Shown here: piece after piece, positions 47,000 to 57,106 of the stretch | Layout of the letters: every line of letters begins with the position of its first letter | How positions within the stretch are numbered: the first letter of the stretch is position 1 | Assembly (NCBI GenBank): GCA_032139905.1 | Contig: JAQJDB010000005.1 | Span: 355,001 to 419,000, forward strand | DNA from: Nitrospira sp. MA-1 | Lineage (GTDB): Bacteria; Nitrospirota; Nitrospiria; Nitrospirales; UBA8639 | Length of the DNA stretch: 64,000 bases | Direction of reading: 5' to 3' | Program-made: the position numbers and the translations under genes | The notes under the pieces: model-generated | Seen by the model: only the letters and a program-made list of their open reading frames with translations | Database searches by the model: none | Told to the model about the DNA's origin: nothing

Positions 47000-48826
47000 A
47001 TGAGTATTCTTGCAACAAAAGATACGCATGTCGTGATTCAAGGTGGGCTGGCCGGTGTGAATGCCGCTCGTCGTATGGCTGAGTTCCGGTACATGATCAA
47101 ACAACCGTTAAATGTCTCTGCGTTTGTGTATCCCCCTGATGCGGGGAAGACCAACGAAATCATTTGCGGGACCGAGTTAGTGATGATCCCCATATACAAA
47201 ACCGTCGCCGAGGCGACCGCCAACCATCCGGAGATAAATACCAGTTTGGTATACATCGGAGCGGATCGGGCCTATGCGGGAACCATGGAAGCGTTGAATG
47301 ACTCGCATATTAAGACGGTCTCCATGATTACCGAAGGGGTGCCGGAAAAAGATGCCAAACTTCTGGGCAAGCATGCCCGCAAGCTTGGAAAGACTTTTAA
47401 TGGCCCTTCGTCTATTGGTGTGGTGTCTGCAGGAGAATGTCGACTCGGAGTGATCGGTGGCGCGTTTGACAATTTGGTGGCGTGCAAACTGTATCGTCCT
47501 GGTTCCTTCGGCGTGGTCACCAAGTCCGGGGGATTGTCAAACGAGATTATTTGGATTTGTTCCCAGTTCGCAGATGGCATTACGACGGCGATCGGTATTG
47601 GCGGTGATGCCTATCCGGGAACCGACTATGTCAGCTATCTGGAAATGTTTGAAAACGATCCTCAGACCAAGGCGGTGGTGATTGTTGGAGAAATGGGCGG
47701 AGATTTGGAAGAGCGCGCCGCCGAATGGTACGGGGCTAAGAAGCGAAGGATTAAATTACTTGCGGTCGTGTCAGGCTTCTGTCAGGAGAGTCTTCCAAAG
47801 GGGATGAAGTTCGGGCATGCCGGGGCAAAAGAAGGATTGAAGGGTGAAGGGTCTGCTCGGGCAAAGTCTGAAGCGCTGAAAAAAGCTGGTGCCATAGTGC
47901 CTGAAACCTTTGGTGCTCTGGGACCGGCCATCAAGGCTACCCACGAAGAGTTGCTGAAAAGCGGACAGGTCAAGCCCATCCCTGATCTGGCTCCGGCGGA
48001 CATGCCGAAGCTCCCCAAAACTGTTCAAGAGAGTATGAAAGAGGGGGAAGTGTTGGTGACCCCCCTGATTCGGTCGACAATCAGTGACGATCGTGGTGAT
48101 GAACCACTCTATCAAGGCTATCCGGCTTCTGAACTAATCAATAACGGATATGACATCCCTCATATTATTGGATTACTGTGGGATAATCGCCTTGTCTCCA
48201 AGCAGGAAGCTGAAATCATAAAACGAATTATCATGCTGTCTGCGGATCATGGTCCTTGTGTAAGTGGAGCCCTGACAACGATTATTGCGGCTTGTGCTGG
48301 AATCGGGTTATCTCAAGCGGTGGCGGCCGGGATGATTATGATCGGTCCACGATTTGGTGGCGCGGTGACGGACGCGGGGCGATGGTTCAAGTACGCGATC
48401 GACAACAAACTTTCGGTCGATGATTTCCTGGTCTACATGAAGAAAAATGTGGGTCCGGTTCCGGGAATCGGTCATCGCGTCAAAAGCTTGAAAAACCCAG
48501 ATAAGCGGGTGAAGGAGTTGGTTGGGTACGTAAAAAGTTTGAATATGGCCACTCCGCACTTGGATTTTGCCTTGGAAGTCGAAAAAATTACCGCTGTCAA
48601 AAAAGATAATCTCATTCTCAACGTGGATGGAACCATGGCGGCGGTGTTAGTCGATATCGGATTTCCGGTGGATAGCCTCAATGGGTTTTTCATTTTGTCG
48701 CGAACCATCGGAATGATTGGCCATTGGACAGATCAAAAGAAGCAAGGGAGTCGGCTCATCCGGTTATTTGACTATCTGGTAAATTATGCCTCTCCGAAAC
48801 GTCGCGAGGTGCCACCGTTAAAGTAA
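47000..48826 (+). CDS. aclA: ATP-citrate lyase, large (alpha) subunit
   Basis: This is a 608-residue subunit. Residues 1-330 resemble succinyl-CoA synthetase alpha. They include a CoA-binding N-terminal domain (THVVIQGGLAGVNAARRM), GVVTKSGGLSNEIIW, and the phospho-histidine loop GMKFGHAGAKEGLKGEGSA. Residues from about 355 are a citrate-synthase-like domain (LFYLWDNRLVSKQEAE-like start, SADHGPCVSGALTTI, then GPRFGGAVTDAGRWF and GIGHRVKSLKNPDKR). This bipartite layout is diagnostic of the two-subunit bacterial ACL. It follows aclB by 35 bases. Confidence 0.97.
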   Translation: MSILATKDTHVVIQGGLAGVNAARRMAEFRYMIKQPLNVSAFVYPPDAGKTNEIICGTELVMIPIYKTVAEATANHPEINTSLVYIGADRAYAGTMEALNDSHIKTVSMITEGVPEKDAKLLGKHARKLGKTFNGPSSIGVVSAGECRLGVIGGAFDNLVACKLYRPGSFGVVTKSGGLSNEIIWICSQFADGITTAIGIGGDAYPGTDYVSYLEMFENDPQTKAVVIVGEMGGDLEERAAEWYGAKKRRIKLLAVVSGFCQESLPKGMKFGHAGAKEGLKGEGSARAKSEALKKAGAIVPETFGALGPAIKATHEELLKSGQVKPIPDLAPADMPKLPKTVQESMKEGEVLVTPLIRSTISDDRGDEPLYQGYPASELINNGYDIPHIIGLLWDNRLVSKQEAEIIKRIIMLSADHGPCVSGALTTIIAACAGIGLSQAVAAGMIMIGPRFGGAVTDAGRWFKYAIDNKLSVDDFLVYMKKNVGPVPGIGHRVKSLKNPDKRVKELVGYVKSLNMATPHLDFALEVEKITAVKKDNLILNVDGTMAAVLVDIGFPVDSLNGFFILSRTIGMIGHWTDQKKQGSRLIRLFDYLVNYASPKRREVPPLK

Positions 48827-48893
48827 TGCTGGTGTAAGTGGGCTTTCTTGGTCGAATCTTATCCATATTGAACCGAACCCAGGAGATGGTGCT

Positions 48894-51140
48894 ATGTCCT
48901 TAGAAATGGTCAAAAAACTCTATACTTCAATGCCGGGAATTGTGGACAAAGCTCGCAAAGCATTTGGACGTCCTCTCACGCTGACAGAGAAGATCCTGGT
49001 CAGCCATGCAGATAATTTCGATACGCAAGTCTGGGAACGCGGAAAGGCCATGTTGGCCCTTCGTCCCGATAGAGTGGCGATGCAGGATGCGACAGCCCAA
49101 ATGGCCATGTTGCAGTTTATGCAAGCGGGTAAGGATAAAGTTGCTGTTCCGAGTACCATCCATTGCGATCACTTGATCCGGGCTGAAGTAGGTTCGGAAA
49201 AGGATCTTTTACGCGCGTGTGATGAAAACAAGGAAGTGTATAATTTTCTGGCGTCGGCCGCGAAAAAATATGGAATCGGATTCTGGAAGCCTGGGGCCGG
49301 GATCATCCACCAGGTGGTGTTAGAGAATTACGCGTTCCCTGGCGGATTGATTATTGGAACCGATTCACACACGCCAAACGGTGGCGGGTTGGGAATGTTA
49401 GCGATCGGTGTCGGTGGAGCCGATGCCGGTGAAGTCATGGCGGGTCTTCCATGGGAGGTCCTTCATCCAAAACTCATTGGCGTGAAGCTAACCGGAAAGC
49501 TGAGTGGCTGGGCTTCGCCCAAAGATGTCATTCTGTATATTTGTGGCCTCCTGACGGTGAAGGGTGGCACTAATAAGATCGTCGAGTATTTTGGCCCTGG
49601 AGCTGAAACCATCAGTGCGACAGGAAAAGGTACGATAACCAATATGGGTGCTGAGTTGGGCGCCACGACTTCTATTTTCCCCTTCGACCAAAAAATGGTG
49701 GCGTATTTAAATATCACCGAGCGCGCCGATATAGCCAAATTAGCCGAAGCCAATCGGGACATGTTGGTTGCGGATCCTGAAGTCTATCAGTCTCCGGAAA
49801 AATATTTTGATGAAATCGTTGAAATCGATTTGTCCACTCTTGAGCCTCATGTTGTGGGACCGCATACGCCTGATCTGGCGCGGCCTATTTCCAAAATGGC
49901 AGCAGAGGCCAAAGAGAAAGGCTATCCCGTTCAGTTAAAAGCGACATTAGTCGGAAGCTGTACGAATTCTTCTTATGAAGATATCGGTCGTGCGGCACAT
50001 ATAGCCAAACAAGGGTTGCAAGCAGGCCTTAAAGCCAAAACCGCTTTCCTGGTCAGCCCGGGATCGGAACGGATTTACCACACCATGAAGCGTGAAGGAT
50101 TTTTGGAGACTTTTGAAAACATGGGTGCAACCGTCCTGGCCAATGCCTGTGGACCCTGTATTGGGCAATGGAAACGCTCGGATGCCGTAAAAGGCAAAGC
50201 TGATTCAATTGTCAGTACGTTCAATCGAAACTTTCCTGGCCGAAATGATGGAGTGAGTGAGACATTATCCTTCCTGGCCAGTCCCGAAGTCGTGACGGCC
50301 TATGCATTTTCCGGTGATTTGGGCTTTGATCCAATCAATAGCACATTGAAAACGGCAGATGGAAAAGACTTTAAGTTTGAAGCGCCTCAGGGAGATGAAT
50401 TGCCTGCCAAGGGATTTGCAAAAGGGGAAGAAGGCTTGGTCCCCCCTGCGGAGGATGGTTCCAAGCTTCAGGTGGACATTCCTCCAACCAGCGAGCGATT
50501 GCAATTATTGAAACCCTTTCCAAAATGGGATGGAAAAGATTTTGAAAAATTGCCCTTATTGATTAAGACCAAAGGGAAGACGACCACCGATCATATCTCT
50601 CCGGCGGGTCCGTGGCTTAAATTTCGAGGGCATTTGGACAAGATCAGCGACAACATGTTTCTTGGAGCCAACAATGCTTTTGCAGACGAAGCGGGCAAGG
50701 CCAATGACGTCCTAACAGGGGAGTCCGGTTTGACACCTGCACAAGTCGCCAGGCGGTATAAAGAAAAAGGGATGGGGTCGTTTGTGGTGGGGGATGAAAA
50801 CTATGGCGAAGGGAGCAGCCGTGAGCATGCGGCGATGTCTCCACGATTTTTGGGTGTCCAAGCTGTCCTGACAAAAAGTTTCGCTCGCATCCATGAGACC
50901 AATCTCAAGAAGCAAGGCATCCTTGCACTGACATTTGCGGATCCGAAAGATTATGACAAAATTGAACAGGAAGACCGGATCAGTGTGAAAGGGTTAAGTG
51001 GACTTGCCCCAGGTAAGCCGGTTCAGGTTGTCCTTCACAAGAAGGATGGGCAGGAAGTGGTCATTCAAGCCAATCATAGTATGACGGAACAACAGCTTAC
51101 GTGGTTTAAGGCTGGTTCAGCATTGAATGCGTTAAATTAA
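48894..51140 (+). CDS. acn: aconitate hydratase
   Basis: This is a 748-residue aconitase of the mitochondrial-like type. [4Fe-4S] cysteines are in LVGSCTNSSYEDIGRAA and LANACGPCIGQWKR. Other landmarks are VPSTIHCDHLI, IIGTDSHTPNGGGLGMLAIG, the swivel-domain TKGKTTTDHISPAGPWL, and the late GDENYGEGSSREHAAM. It converts citrate and isocitrate and links ATP-citrate lyase to isocitrate dehydrogenase in the rTCA cycle. It follows aclA by 67 bases. Confidence 0.97.
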   Translation: MSLEMVKKLYTSMPGIVDKARKAFGRPLTLTEKILVSHADNFDTQVWERGKAMLALRPDRVAMQDATAQMAMLQFMQAGKDKVAVPSTIHCDHLIRAEVGSEKDLLRACDENKEVYNFLASAAKKYGIGFWKPGAGIIHQVVLENYAFPGGLIIGTDSHTPNGGGLGMLAIGVGGADAGEVMAGLPWEVLHPKLIGVKLTGKLSGWASPKDVILYICGLLTVKGGTNKIVEYFGPGAETISATGKGTITNMGAELGATTSIFPFDQKMVAYLNITERADIAKLAEANRDMLVADPEVYQSPEKYFDEIVEIDLSTLEPHVVGPHTPDLARPISKMAAEAKEKGYPVQLKATLVGSCTNSSYEDIGRAAHIAKQGLQAGLKAKTAFLVSPGSERIYHTMKREGFLETFENMGATVLANACGPCIGQWKRSDAVKGKADSIVSTFNRNFPGRNDGVSETLSFLASPEVVTAYAFSGDLGFDPINSTLKTADGKDFKFEAPQGDELPAKGFAKGEEGLVPPAEDGSKLQVDIPPTSERLQLLKPFPKWDGKDFEKLPLLIKTKGKTTTDHISPAGPWLKFRGHLDKISDNMFLGANNAFADEAGKANDVLTGESGLTPAQVARRYKEKGMGSFVVGDENYGEGSSREHAAMSPRFLGVQAVLTKSFARIHETNLKKQGILALTFADPKDYDKIEQEDRISVKGLSGLAPGKPVQVVLHKKDGQEVVIQANHSMTEQQLTWFKAGSALNALN

Positions 51141-51224
51141 CCCTGCCCCTCATTTAAGTGGGGCTAGGTGATTGGAACGCATCACGAGAAATTTGTTAAG
51201 AGTTTAAGGTACTATCTCTAAGCT

Positions 51225-51941
51225 ATGCCTGACACATTGGATAAAAAAAACACGCTGGATCAAGAAGAGAATCTCCAACCCAAGATGGTCACGGTGGAGA
51301 TTGAAGGGAAGCCGTTTCAGGTTCCAGCGGGTATTACACTGATCAAGGCCTTGTGGTATGCCGGGCAGGATGTGATCCGTGGGGTTGGATGCCTAGGCGG
51401 TTTTTGTGGAGCCTGTGCGACCTATTACCGTACGAAAGACGATCCCAAGGTCAAAACCTGTTTGGCGTGCTCGATGGCAGTTGAAGATGGCATGTCCTTT
51501 TCGTTCATGCCGGCTTTTCCAGCGAGAAAAGCGACCTACAATCTTCTTGAGCTCAAAGATCCCAAACAGGATTTGTTTACCCTCTATCCTGAAGCCCCCT
51601 TGTGCCGAAATTGTAATGCCTGCACAGAAGCCTGCCCGCAACATATCGATGTGCGGGAAGGGGTGTGGAAAGCCGTGTTTGGGGATTTTAAAGCGGTCTC
51701 GGAAATGTTCATGGATTGTGTGATGTGTGGAATGTGTGCGCCCGTGTGTATTGCTGATATAGCTCCCAACCTGGTCGCGCTCTATGCCAGTCGGGCCCAA
51801 GGCGTACATTTCACCGAGAAACCTGAAGGTCTGGCGACACGTATTCAAGAGATTACCGATGGGCGTTTTCAGCAGGAATGGGATCGTATCCTTAAGTTGT
51901 CCGATGAGGAATTACAAAATACCACCGCCGCCACAACCTGA
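51225..51941 (+). CDS. frdB: fumarate reductase / succinate dehydrogenase iron-sulfur subunit with an extra [4Fe-4S] ligand
   Basis: This is a 238-residue iron-sulfur subunit. The N-terminal [2Fe-2S] domain has Cys56, Cys61, Cys64 and Cys79 (GCLGGFCGACATYYR ... KTCLAC). The C-terminal part has CRNCNACTEACP (Cys127, 130, 133 and 137) and CVMCGMCAPVC (Cys165, 168, 171 and 175). Cys168 occupies the place of a non-ligand residue in canonical FrdB/SdhB, where the third cluster is [3Fe-4S], so all clusters after the first may be [4Fe-4S]. It resembles the TfrB/HdrC-like soluble types. It lies directly before the flavoprotein; no membrane anchor gene is present. Confidence 0.88.
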   Translation: MPDTLDKKNTLDQEENLQPKMVTVEIEGKPFQVPAGITLIKALWYAGQDVIRGVGCLGGFCGACATYYRTKDDPKVKTCLACSMAVEDGMSFSFMPAFPARKATYNLLELKDPKQDLFTLYPEAPLCRNCNACTEACPQHIDVREGVWKAVFGDFKAVSEMFMDCVMCGMCAPVCIADIAPNLVALYASRAQGVHFTEKPEGLATRIQEITDGRFQQEWDRILKLSDEELQNTTAATT

Positions 51942-51962
51942 ACAGTTTTCTGCGCTTTTCCC

Positions 51963-53540
51963 ATGGAACTTACCAATCAGAGAAATTTAGTTCATCAAAC
52001 CCGAGACGTCCGCCGGTCTAAAAGTTTTCCCAAGCTTTCTCCAGCCGAACGGGACGGCCTTATCAAGAAATACCATCCTGATCATCGGGCGCATGCCTAC
52101 CGGCCAATTATTTTTGGCCCGAATGCCGGTGAATCAACCGTGACCGAAGTGGCGACTCTGTTGGAAGGGGAGAGCCCGGTTCCGGCTGATCTTAACCTTA
52201 CTCCTGATTATTCCGTGGATGTCCTGGTCGTTGGTGGAGGAGGGGCGGGGTGTGCGTCGGCGCTCCATGCCCATGCCCAGGGTGCCAATGTGTTGTTGGC
52301 CACGAAGTTGCGGCTCGGGGATTCCAACTCGGTCATGGCCCAAGGCGGAATGCAAATTGCCGTCGGCTCGGACGATTCGCCTGTTCAGCATTTCTTGGAC
52401 ACCTTAAAGGGCGGGCACATGAAAAATGACCATCAGTTGTTAAAGGTCATGGTGGAAGAGGGACCGTCTATTGCGAAATGGCTGCTGGAATTGGGTGTCC
52501 TATTCGATCGGGATGCCGATGGAAATCTGCATGTAAAAAAAGGGGGAGGAAGCTCAAAGGCCAGGTTGTTAACCTGCTCCGATTACACCGGTTTGGAAAT
52601 CATGCGTGTGCTGAAAGACGAAGTGCTGAACCAGAAGGTTCCGTTGTTGGAATTTGTCGCGGCGGTGGAATTGTTAAGCGATGCCAAGGGCGCCTGCACC
52701 GGCGCGGTGCTGAAGGACTTAGACAACAACCGGTACATCGTCGTTGCGGCCAAAACGGTGATCCTGGCAACAGGCGGAATAGGCCGGTTGCACATTCAGG
52801 GTTTTCCGACCAGCAATCATTTCGGGGCGACAGGGGATGCCCTGGTTCTGGCCTATCGCCTCGGGGTGCCCCTCGTTCAAATCGATACCTTCCAATATCA
52901 TCCTTCAGGTGGCGTGTATCCGGAACAATTAGTCGGTGCGCTGGTCACAGAAGGCATTCGATCTGAGGGCGGCCATTTGGTGAATGGGAATGGCGAGCGT
53001 TTTGTGAATGAATTGGATACCCGAGATGTCGTGTCCTCCTCGATCATTCGAGAATGTGAAGAAGGCCGAGGCGTTCGAACACCATCAGGAAGGGTGGGAG
53101 TCTGGCTCGACACACCATTGTTGGATGTGGAACATGGCCCTGGAACATTGGATAAACATTTTCCCGCGATGGTTCGGCAGTATGAGCGCTACCAGGTTGA
53201 TATCCGGAAAGACCCCGTGTTGATTTATCCCACGCTGCATTACCAAAACGGGGGCGTCAAGATTGATGTGAATGGGGAAACGCCGGTGGCTAATTTATTT
53301 GTGGCAGGAGAGGCCTCCGGGGGATTGCATGGGCGAAATCGGCTCATGGGAAATTCATTGTTGGACTTAATGGTGTTTGGGAAGCGGACGGGTACTCTCG
53401 CAGCCGAGCGATCGAAGTCTCTGCCGAAATGTTCATTGACATTAGACCATCTGAAGCGGTTTCGAGCGGAAGCCAAACGGCATCATGTGTCCGCTGGCAT
53501 CATCTCACCCATGGTCTTGCCGGCCTACACCAACAAGTAA
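51963..53540 (+). CDS. frdA: fumarate reductase / succinate dehydrogenase flavoprotein subunit
   Basis: This is a 525-residue FAD subunit. A 70-residue N-terminal extension precedes the dinucleotide-binding loop VDVLVVGGGGAGCASALHAH. Then come MAQGGMQIAVGSDDS, the FDRDADGNLHVKKGGGSSKA loop in which the active-site region begins, and AAKTVILATGGIGRL. YHPSGGVYPEQLVGALVTEG and the catalytic-domain LHYQNGGVKIDVNG follow, and GRNRLMGNSLLDLMVFGKRTG-like FAD-binding sequence ends the core. No signal peptide or Tat motif is seen, so it is cytoplasmic. In the rTCA context it should reduce fumarate to succinate. Confidence 0.9.
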   Translation: MELTNQRNLVHQTRDVRRSKSFPKLSPAERDGLIKKYHPDHRAHAYRPIIFGPNAGESTVTEVATLLEGESPVPADLNLTPDYSVDVLVVGGGGAGCASALHAHAQGANVLLATKLRLGDSNSVMAQGGMQIAVGSDDSPVQHFLDTLKGGHMKNDHQLLKVMVEEGPSIAKWLLELGVLFDRDADGNLHVKKGGGSSKARLLTCSDYTGLEIMRVLKDEVLNQKVPLLEFVAAVELLSDAKGACTGAVLKDLDNNRYIVVAAKTVILATGGIGRLHIQGFPTSNHFGATGDALVLAYRLGVPLVQIDTFQYHPSGGVYPEQLVGALVTEGIRSEGGHLVNGNGERFVNELDTRDVVSSSIIRECEEGRGVRTPSGRVGVWLDTPLLDVEHGPGTLDKHFPAMVRQYERYQVDIRKDPVLIYPTLHYQNGGVKIDVNGETPVANLFVAGEASGGLHGRNRLMGNSLLDLMVFGKRTGTLAAERSKSLPKCSLTLDHLKRFRAEAKRHHVSAGIISPMVLPAYTNK

Positions 53541-53623
53541 TTATCAAGTCGATTGATCACCAACCGGGATATTGTCATCGCCGAATGTTCCGATTTGAGC
53601 TGTAGAACCTACGAAGAGGATTT

Positions 53624-54799
53624 ATGAATATTCACGAGTTTCAAGCCAAACAGCTCTTTGCGCAATTTGGGATTCCTGTACCCAAAGGCAAGGAAATCAA
53701 AAACGTCAAAGCGGCTGAAAAATGGGCCTCAGTTCTTGATACCCCCGTGTTTGTCGTGAAAGCGCAGATCCATGCCGGTGGACGTGGGAAAGCCGGCGGA
53801 GTCAAATTGACCAAAAATAAAGCGGAAGTGCCTGAGCTGGCGAAGGAAATTCTCGGCAAAACCTTAGTTACGCATCAGACCGGCCCCAAGGGGCGAAAAG
53901 TGCGGCGCCTCCTCATTGAAGAAGGTGCAGGGATTGCTAAGGAATTATATTTGAGTTTACTGGTTGACCGTGAATCAGGATTTCCGACGTTTATTGCCAG
54001 TACCGAAGGTGGCATGGACATTGAGGAAGTAGCCGAACATACACCGGACAAATTGCTGAAAGAGTCCATTGATCCGGCGGTGGGATTCCAGTCGTACAAT
54101 GGAAGAAATCTGGCATTTGGCTTAGGTCTACCAGAGCTTGAGCCGGCTGTGGTGAAGCCGTTTTTTCAAATGTTGGAAAACCTGTATCGCCTGTTCATGG
54201 AAAAAAATGCATCGCTTGTGGAAATTAATCCACTGGTGGTCACCACGGATAAGCGTCTAGTCGCGTTGGATGGAAAAGTCTCCTTTGATGACAGCGGGCT
54301 GTTTAAGCATCCCGATGTTCAAAAGTTCAGAGATTTACACGAAGAAGAACCGTTGGAGATCGAAGCGGGCAATAATAATTTGAACTACGTCAAACTTGAT
54401 GGAGATATCGGCTGCATGGTCAACGGGGCGGGTTTGGCAATGGCCACCATGGATGTCATCAAGTTGGCGGGTTCAGAGCCGGCGAATTTTTTGGATGTGG
54501 GCGGTGGGGCGACGAAAGAGACGGTTGCAGCCGGGTTTCGCATTCTCTTGAAAGATAAAAAGGTCAAAGGCATATTCATTAATATTTTCGGCGGGATTGT
54601 GCGTTGCGAGCGTATTGCCCATGGAGTGATTGATGCGGCGAAAGAAGTCGGCATCAAGTTACCTGTTGTCGTTCGACTTCAAGGAACCAATGCGGAAGAA
54701 GGCCGAAAACTTCTGGCTGAATCAGGCTTGAAAGTGGAAGGGGTCGCTGACCTCTGGGAAGCGGCACAACGCATTGTCGCTCTCAGAAAAAAGAAATAG
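53624..54799 (+). CDS. sucC: succinyl-CoA synthetase, beta subunit
   Basis: This is a 391-residue ATP-grasp subunit with NIHEFQAKQLFAQFGIPVP, KAQIHAGGRGKAGGVKL, the acidic metal-binding SLVEINPLVVT and DGDIGCMVNGAGLAMATMD. GAxxFLDVGGGATKE-like sequence (here EPANFLDVGGGATK) and VKGIFINIFGGIVRCERIA follow. In the rTCA cycle it makes succinyl-CoA, the substrate for the 2-oxoglutarate-forming oxidoreductase. It follows the flavoprotein by 83 bases and precedes sucD by 50. Confidence 0.97.
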   Translation: MNIHEFQAKQLFAQFGIPVPKGKEIKNVKAAEKWASVLDTPVFVVKAQIHAGGRGKAGGVKLTKNKAEVPELAKEILGKTLVTHQTGPKGRKVRRLLIEEGAGIAKELYLSLLVDRESGFPTFIASTEGGMDIEEVAEHTPDKLLKESIDPAVGFQSYNGRNLAFGLGLPELEPAVVKPFFQMLENLYRLFMEKNASLVEINPLVVTTDKRLVALDGKVSFDDSGLFKHPDVQKFRDLHEEEPLEIEAGNNNLNYVKLDGDIGCMVNGAGLAMATMDVIKLAGSEPANFLDVGGGATKETVAAGFRILLKDKKVKGIFINIFGGIVRCERIAHGVIDAAKEVGIKLPVVVRLQGTNAEEGRKLLAESGLKVEGVADLWEAAQRIVALRKKK

Positions 54800-54849
54800 T
54801 CAACCTGATTGTGAGATTATTCTCCTTGATTGGTGAAAGGTGACGTGGC

Positions 54850-55722
54850 ATGAGCATTTTGGTGAATAAAAATACCCGGGTTGTCGTGCAAGGAATCACC
54901 GGCAAAGAAGGGTCCTTTCATGCGACCCAATGCAAAGCATATGGAACGCAGGTCGTGGCCGGTGTGACGCCAGGCAAGGCCGGGCAAGAAGTCGAGGGCA
55001 TCCCCGTGTTTAATACCGTTCGGGAAGCCGTCAAGAAGACGGAAGCCACCACGTCGTTGATTTTTGTGCCACCTCCGTTTGCCGCCGATGCGATTTTAGA
55101 GGCCGCCGATGCGGGGATATGGCTCATCATCTGCATTACGGAGGGGATTCCGGTCAATGATATGGTGAGGGTCCAGCGAGCACTGTATGGGAAAACCACG
55201 CGTCTGATTGGCCCCAATTGTCCGGGAATTATAACGGCCGAGGAATGCAAGATCGGGATCATGCCTGGATTTATTCATAAAAAAGGGCGGGTCGGTGTAA
55301 TTTCACGAAGTGGCACCTTAACCTACGAAGCCGTCAACCAGCTCACCAATTTGGGTCTTGGCGAAACGACCTGCGTCGGCATCGGTGGCGATCCCCTCAT
55401 TGGAACCGGATATATCGATTTGTTGCATATGTTCCAGGAGGATGACGAAACCGAAGCGGTGGTGATGATCGGGGAAATTGGTGGAGATGCCGAGGAACGG
55501 GCTGCCGCCTATATTCAAAAAGAGATGACCAAGCCGGTCGTGAGTTTCATTGCCGGAATAACGGCACCTCCCGGAAGACGAATGGGCCATGCCGGTGCCA
55601 TTATTACCGGAGGAAAGGGCACCGCCGCCGATAAAATGGCCGCCTTAGAATCTGCTGGGGTGATTGTCGTCAAAAATCCAGCAGAAATAGGGGAAGCCGT
55701 GAGAAGCGTTCTACATGCCTAG
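54850..55722 (+). CDS. sucD: succinyl-CoA synthetase, alpha subunit
   Basis: This is a 290-residue subunit with a CoA-binding fold ([37 protein letters not shown]), [19 protein letters not shown] and [13 protein letters not shown]. The phosphorylated active-site histidine lies in [18 protein letters not shown]. The length is normal. It is the last gene of the acl operon; no clear intrinsic terminator is seen in the 378 bases that follow. Confidence 0.97.
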   Translation: MSILVNKNTRVVVQGITGKEGSFHATQCKAYGTQVVAGVTPGKAGQEVEGIPVFNTVREAVKKTEATTSLIFVPPPFAADAILEAADAGIWLIICITEGIPVNDMVRVQRALYGKTTRLIGPNCPGIITAEECKIGIMPGFIHKKGRVGVISRSGTLTYEAVNQLTNLGLGETTCVGIGGDPLIGTGYIDLLHMFQEDDETEAVVMIGEIGGDAEERAAAYIQKEMTKPVVSFIAGITAPPGRRMGHAGAIITGGKGTAADKMAALESAGVIVVKNPAEIGEAVRSVLHA

Positions 55723-56100
55723 CCTTATTCGTTCTTAACGCCTCTTCATTTTCTTCATAAGTTTAATCCCGTTCCATGAACTGAGCGGACACGTTCGTCC
55801 TGATGAGAACATGGAGTTGGTGGAATTTTAGCAACTTCTTCCACAAAACCCCGCAAATCCAATTTTTCGCTTACTTTCCCAAAAATTTGTGTCCTGCTTC
55901 AGCTGGGAATCACTAGAACTATTAGGTGAAGGCCATGCAAAGGCAGGGAAAATTCTGAACGTATTATGTGGTGGGGCAATAATTATCCTCAATATCTGTC
56001 CACGTTATATTTGAAGTCTTATAGAGTTCCATTATTTTGGCAATATTCTTTATTTTATTTAAAAAGAATAGTAAGGTCTTTCACTGGAAAGTGAGGACCT
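55723..56100. other. intergenic stretch after sucD
   Basis: No gene or RNA recognised. The right half is A+T-rich and probably carries the promoter of the DsbA-like gene; I cannot single out a confident -35/-10 pair. No copy of the rTCA operator motif is present. Confidence 0.4.
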
Positions 56101-56952
56101 ATGTCAAAACTACATAATAATTCTGCGACATTTTTCACGTGGCGGATAGTCGGAGGGCTACTCGGATCCCTTCTGGTCTTTCCCCTCCTGCTCTTTGCTC
56201 AGGAACCTTCAATTCCTTCCTCCGATGAAACAACAGATGTTTTTATTCTTCGGCAACTCATCGAAATTCAAAACGAACTGAAAGATGTTCGAAAAGAACT
56301 TGCAGAATTACGTCAATCGGTGGACGAATCAAAGAAAAATTTCAATCTTCCCCTTGCTCCTGCTTCACTTCCTTCTGTTGTTGGCAATGTTGAACTCAAG
56401 GATCATGATCCTACCCTTGGTAATCAGCGAGCAAAAGTGGCGATAGTGGAGTTTACGGATTATCAATGTCCCTATTGTGCTCAATACCATTCAGAAACAT
56501 TTGAAAACCTGAAAAAAGAATATATCGACACGGGAAAAGTGCAATATGTCCTTCGAGATTTTCCGTTGGACTTCCATGCCTATGCCAAAGGGGCCGCTGT
56601 TGCTGCAAATTGTGCCGGTGAACAGGATGCATATTGGCAGATGAACCATCAGCTTTTTTCCCATCAATCCGAGCTTGGGGATGGCTTGTATCAAAAGTTG
56701 GCCGGGTCTTTGGGACTCAACATGGACCTGTTTGAAGCATGCGTCAATAGTCCTGAACAATTACAAAGAGTTGAGGCAGATGTGGTTTACGGCCAAGAGA
56801 TTGGGGTGAACGGAACCCCGACGTTTTTTATTGGACGAGTAGAAAACGGGCAACTCACAGATCCCAAAGAAGTGAGTGGGACTCAACCGTTGTCAGCCTT
56901 TTCAAGAATCATTGAGCCGCTACTCGCAAGTGACGGGCATAGACGCGAATAG
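56101..56952 (+). CDS. DsbA-family thiol-disulfide oxidoreductase
   Basis: This is a 283-residue exported protein. A signal or anchor segment (WRIVGGLLGSLLVFPLLLFA) is followed by a coiled-coil stretch (LRQLIEIQNELKDVRKELAE). The thioredoxin-like domain of the DsbA/BdbD group has active site EFTDYQCPYCAQYHSETF (CPYC), LRDFPLDFH, and the cis-proline loop VNGTPTFFIGR. The leading coiled coil is typical of the Com1/ScsC-like class, which may oligomerise. It likely catalyses disulfide formation or exchange in the periplasm; no DsbB partner is adjacent. It could serve the cysteine-rich exported protein encoded next. Confidence 0.9.
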   Translation: MSKLHNNSATFFTWRIVGGLLGSLLVFPLLLFAQEPSIPSSDETTDVFILRQLIEIQNELKDVRKELAELRQSVDESKKNFNLPLAPASLPSVVGNVELKDHDPTLGNQRAKVAIVEFTDYQCPYCAQYHSETFENLKKEYIDTGKVQYVLRDFPLDFHAYAKGAAVAANCAGEQDAYWQMNHQLFSHQSELGDGLYQKLAGSLGLNMDLFEACVNSPEQLQRVEADVVYGQEIGVNGTPTFFIGRVENGQLTDPKEVSGTQPLSAFSRIIEPLLASDGHRRE

Positions 56953-57106
56953 AAAAATGCTTCTAAATGGCAACAAATAAAATTCGCGGGATTGTGATGG
57001 GGCTGCACAGTTTTTCGGTTGCGTCACTCTTAGGCTCTGTAAGTGAAAAAGCTGTACCGAGCCTCTGCATAAGGCCCTGAAATGATCGAATGAAAATGGG
57101 AGATTC

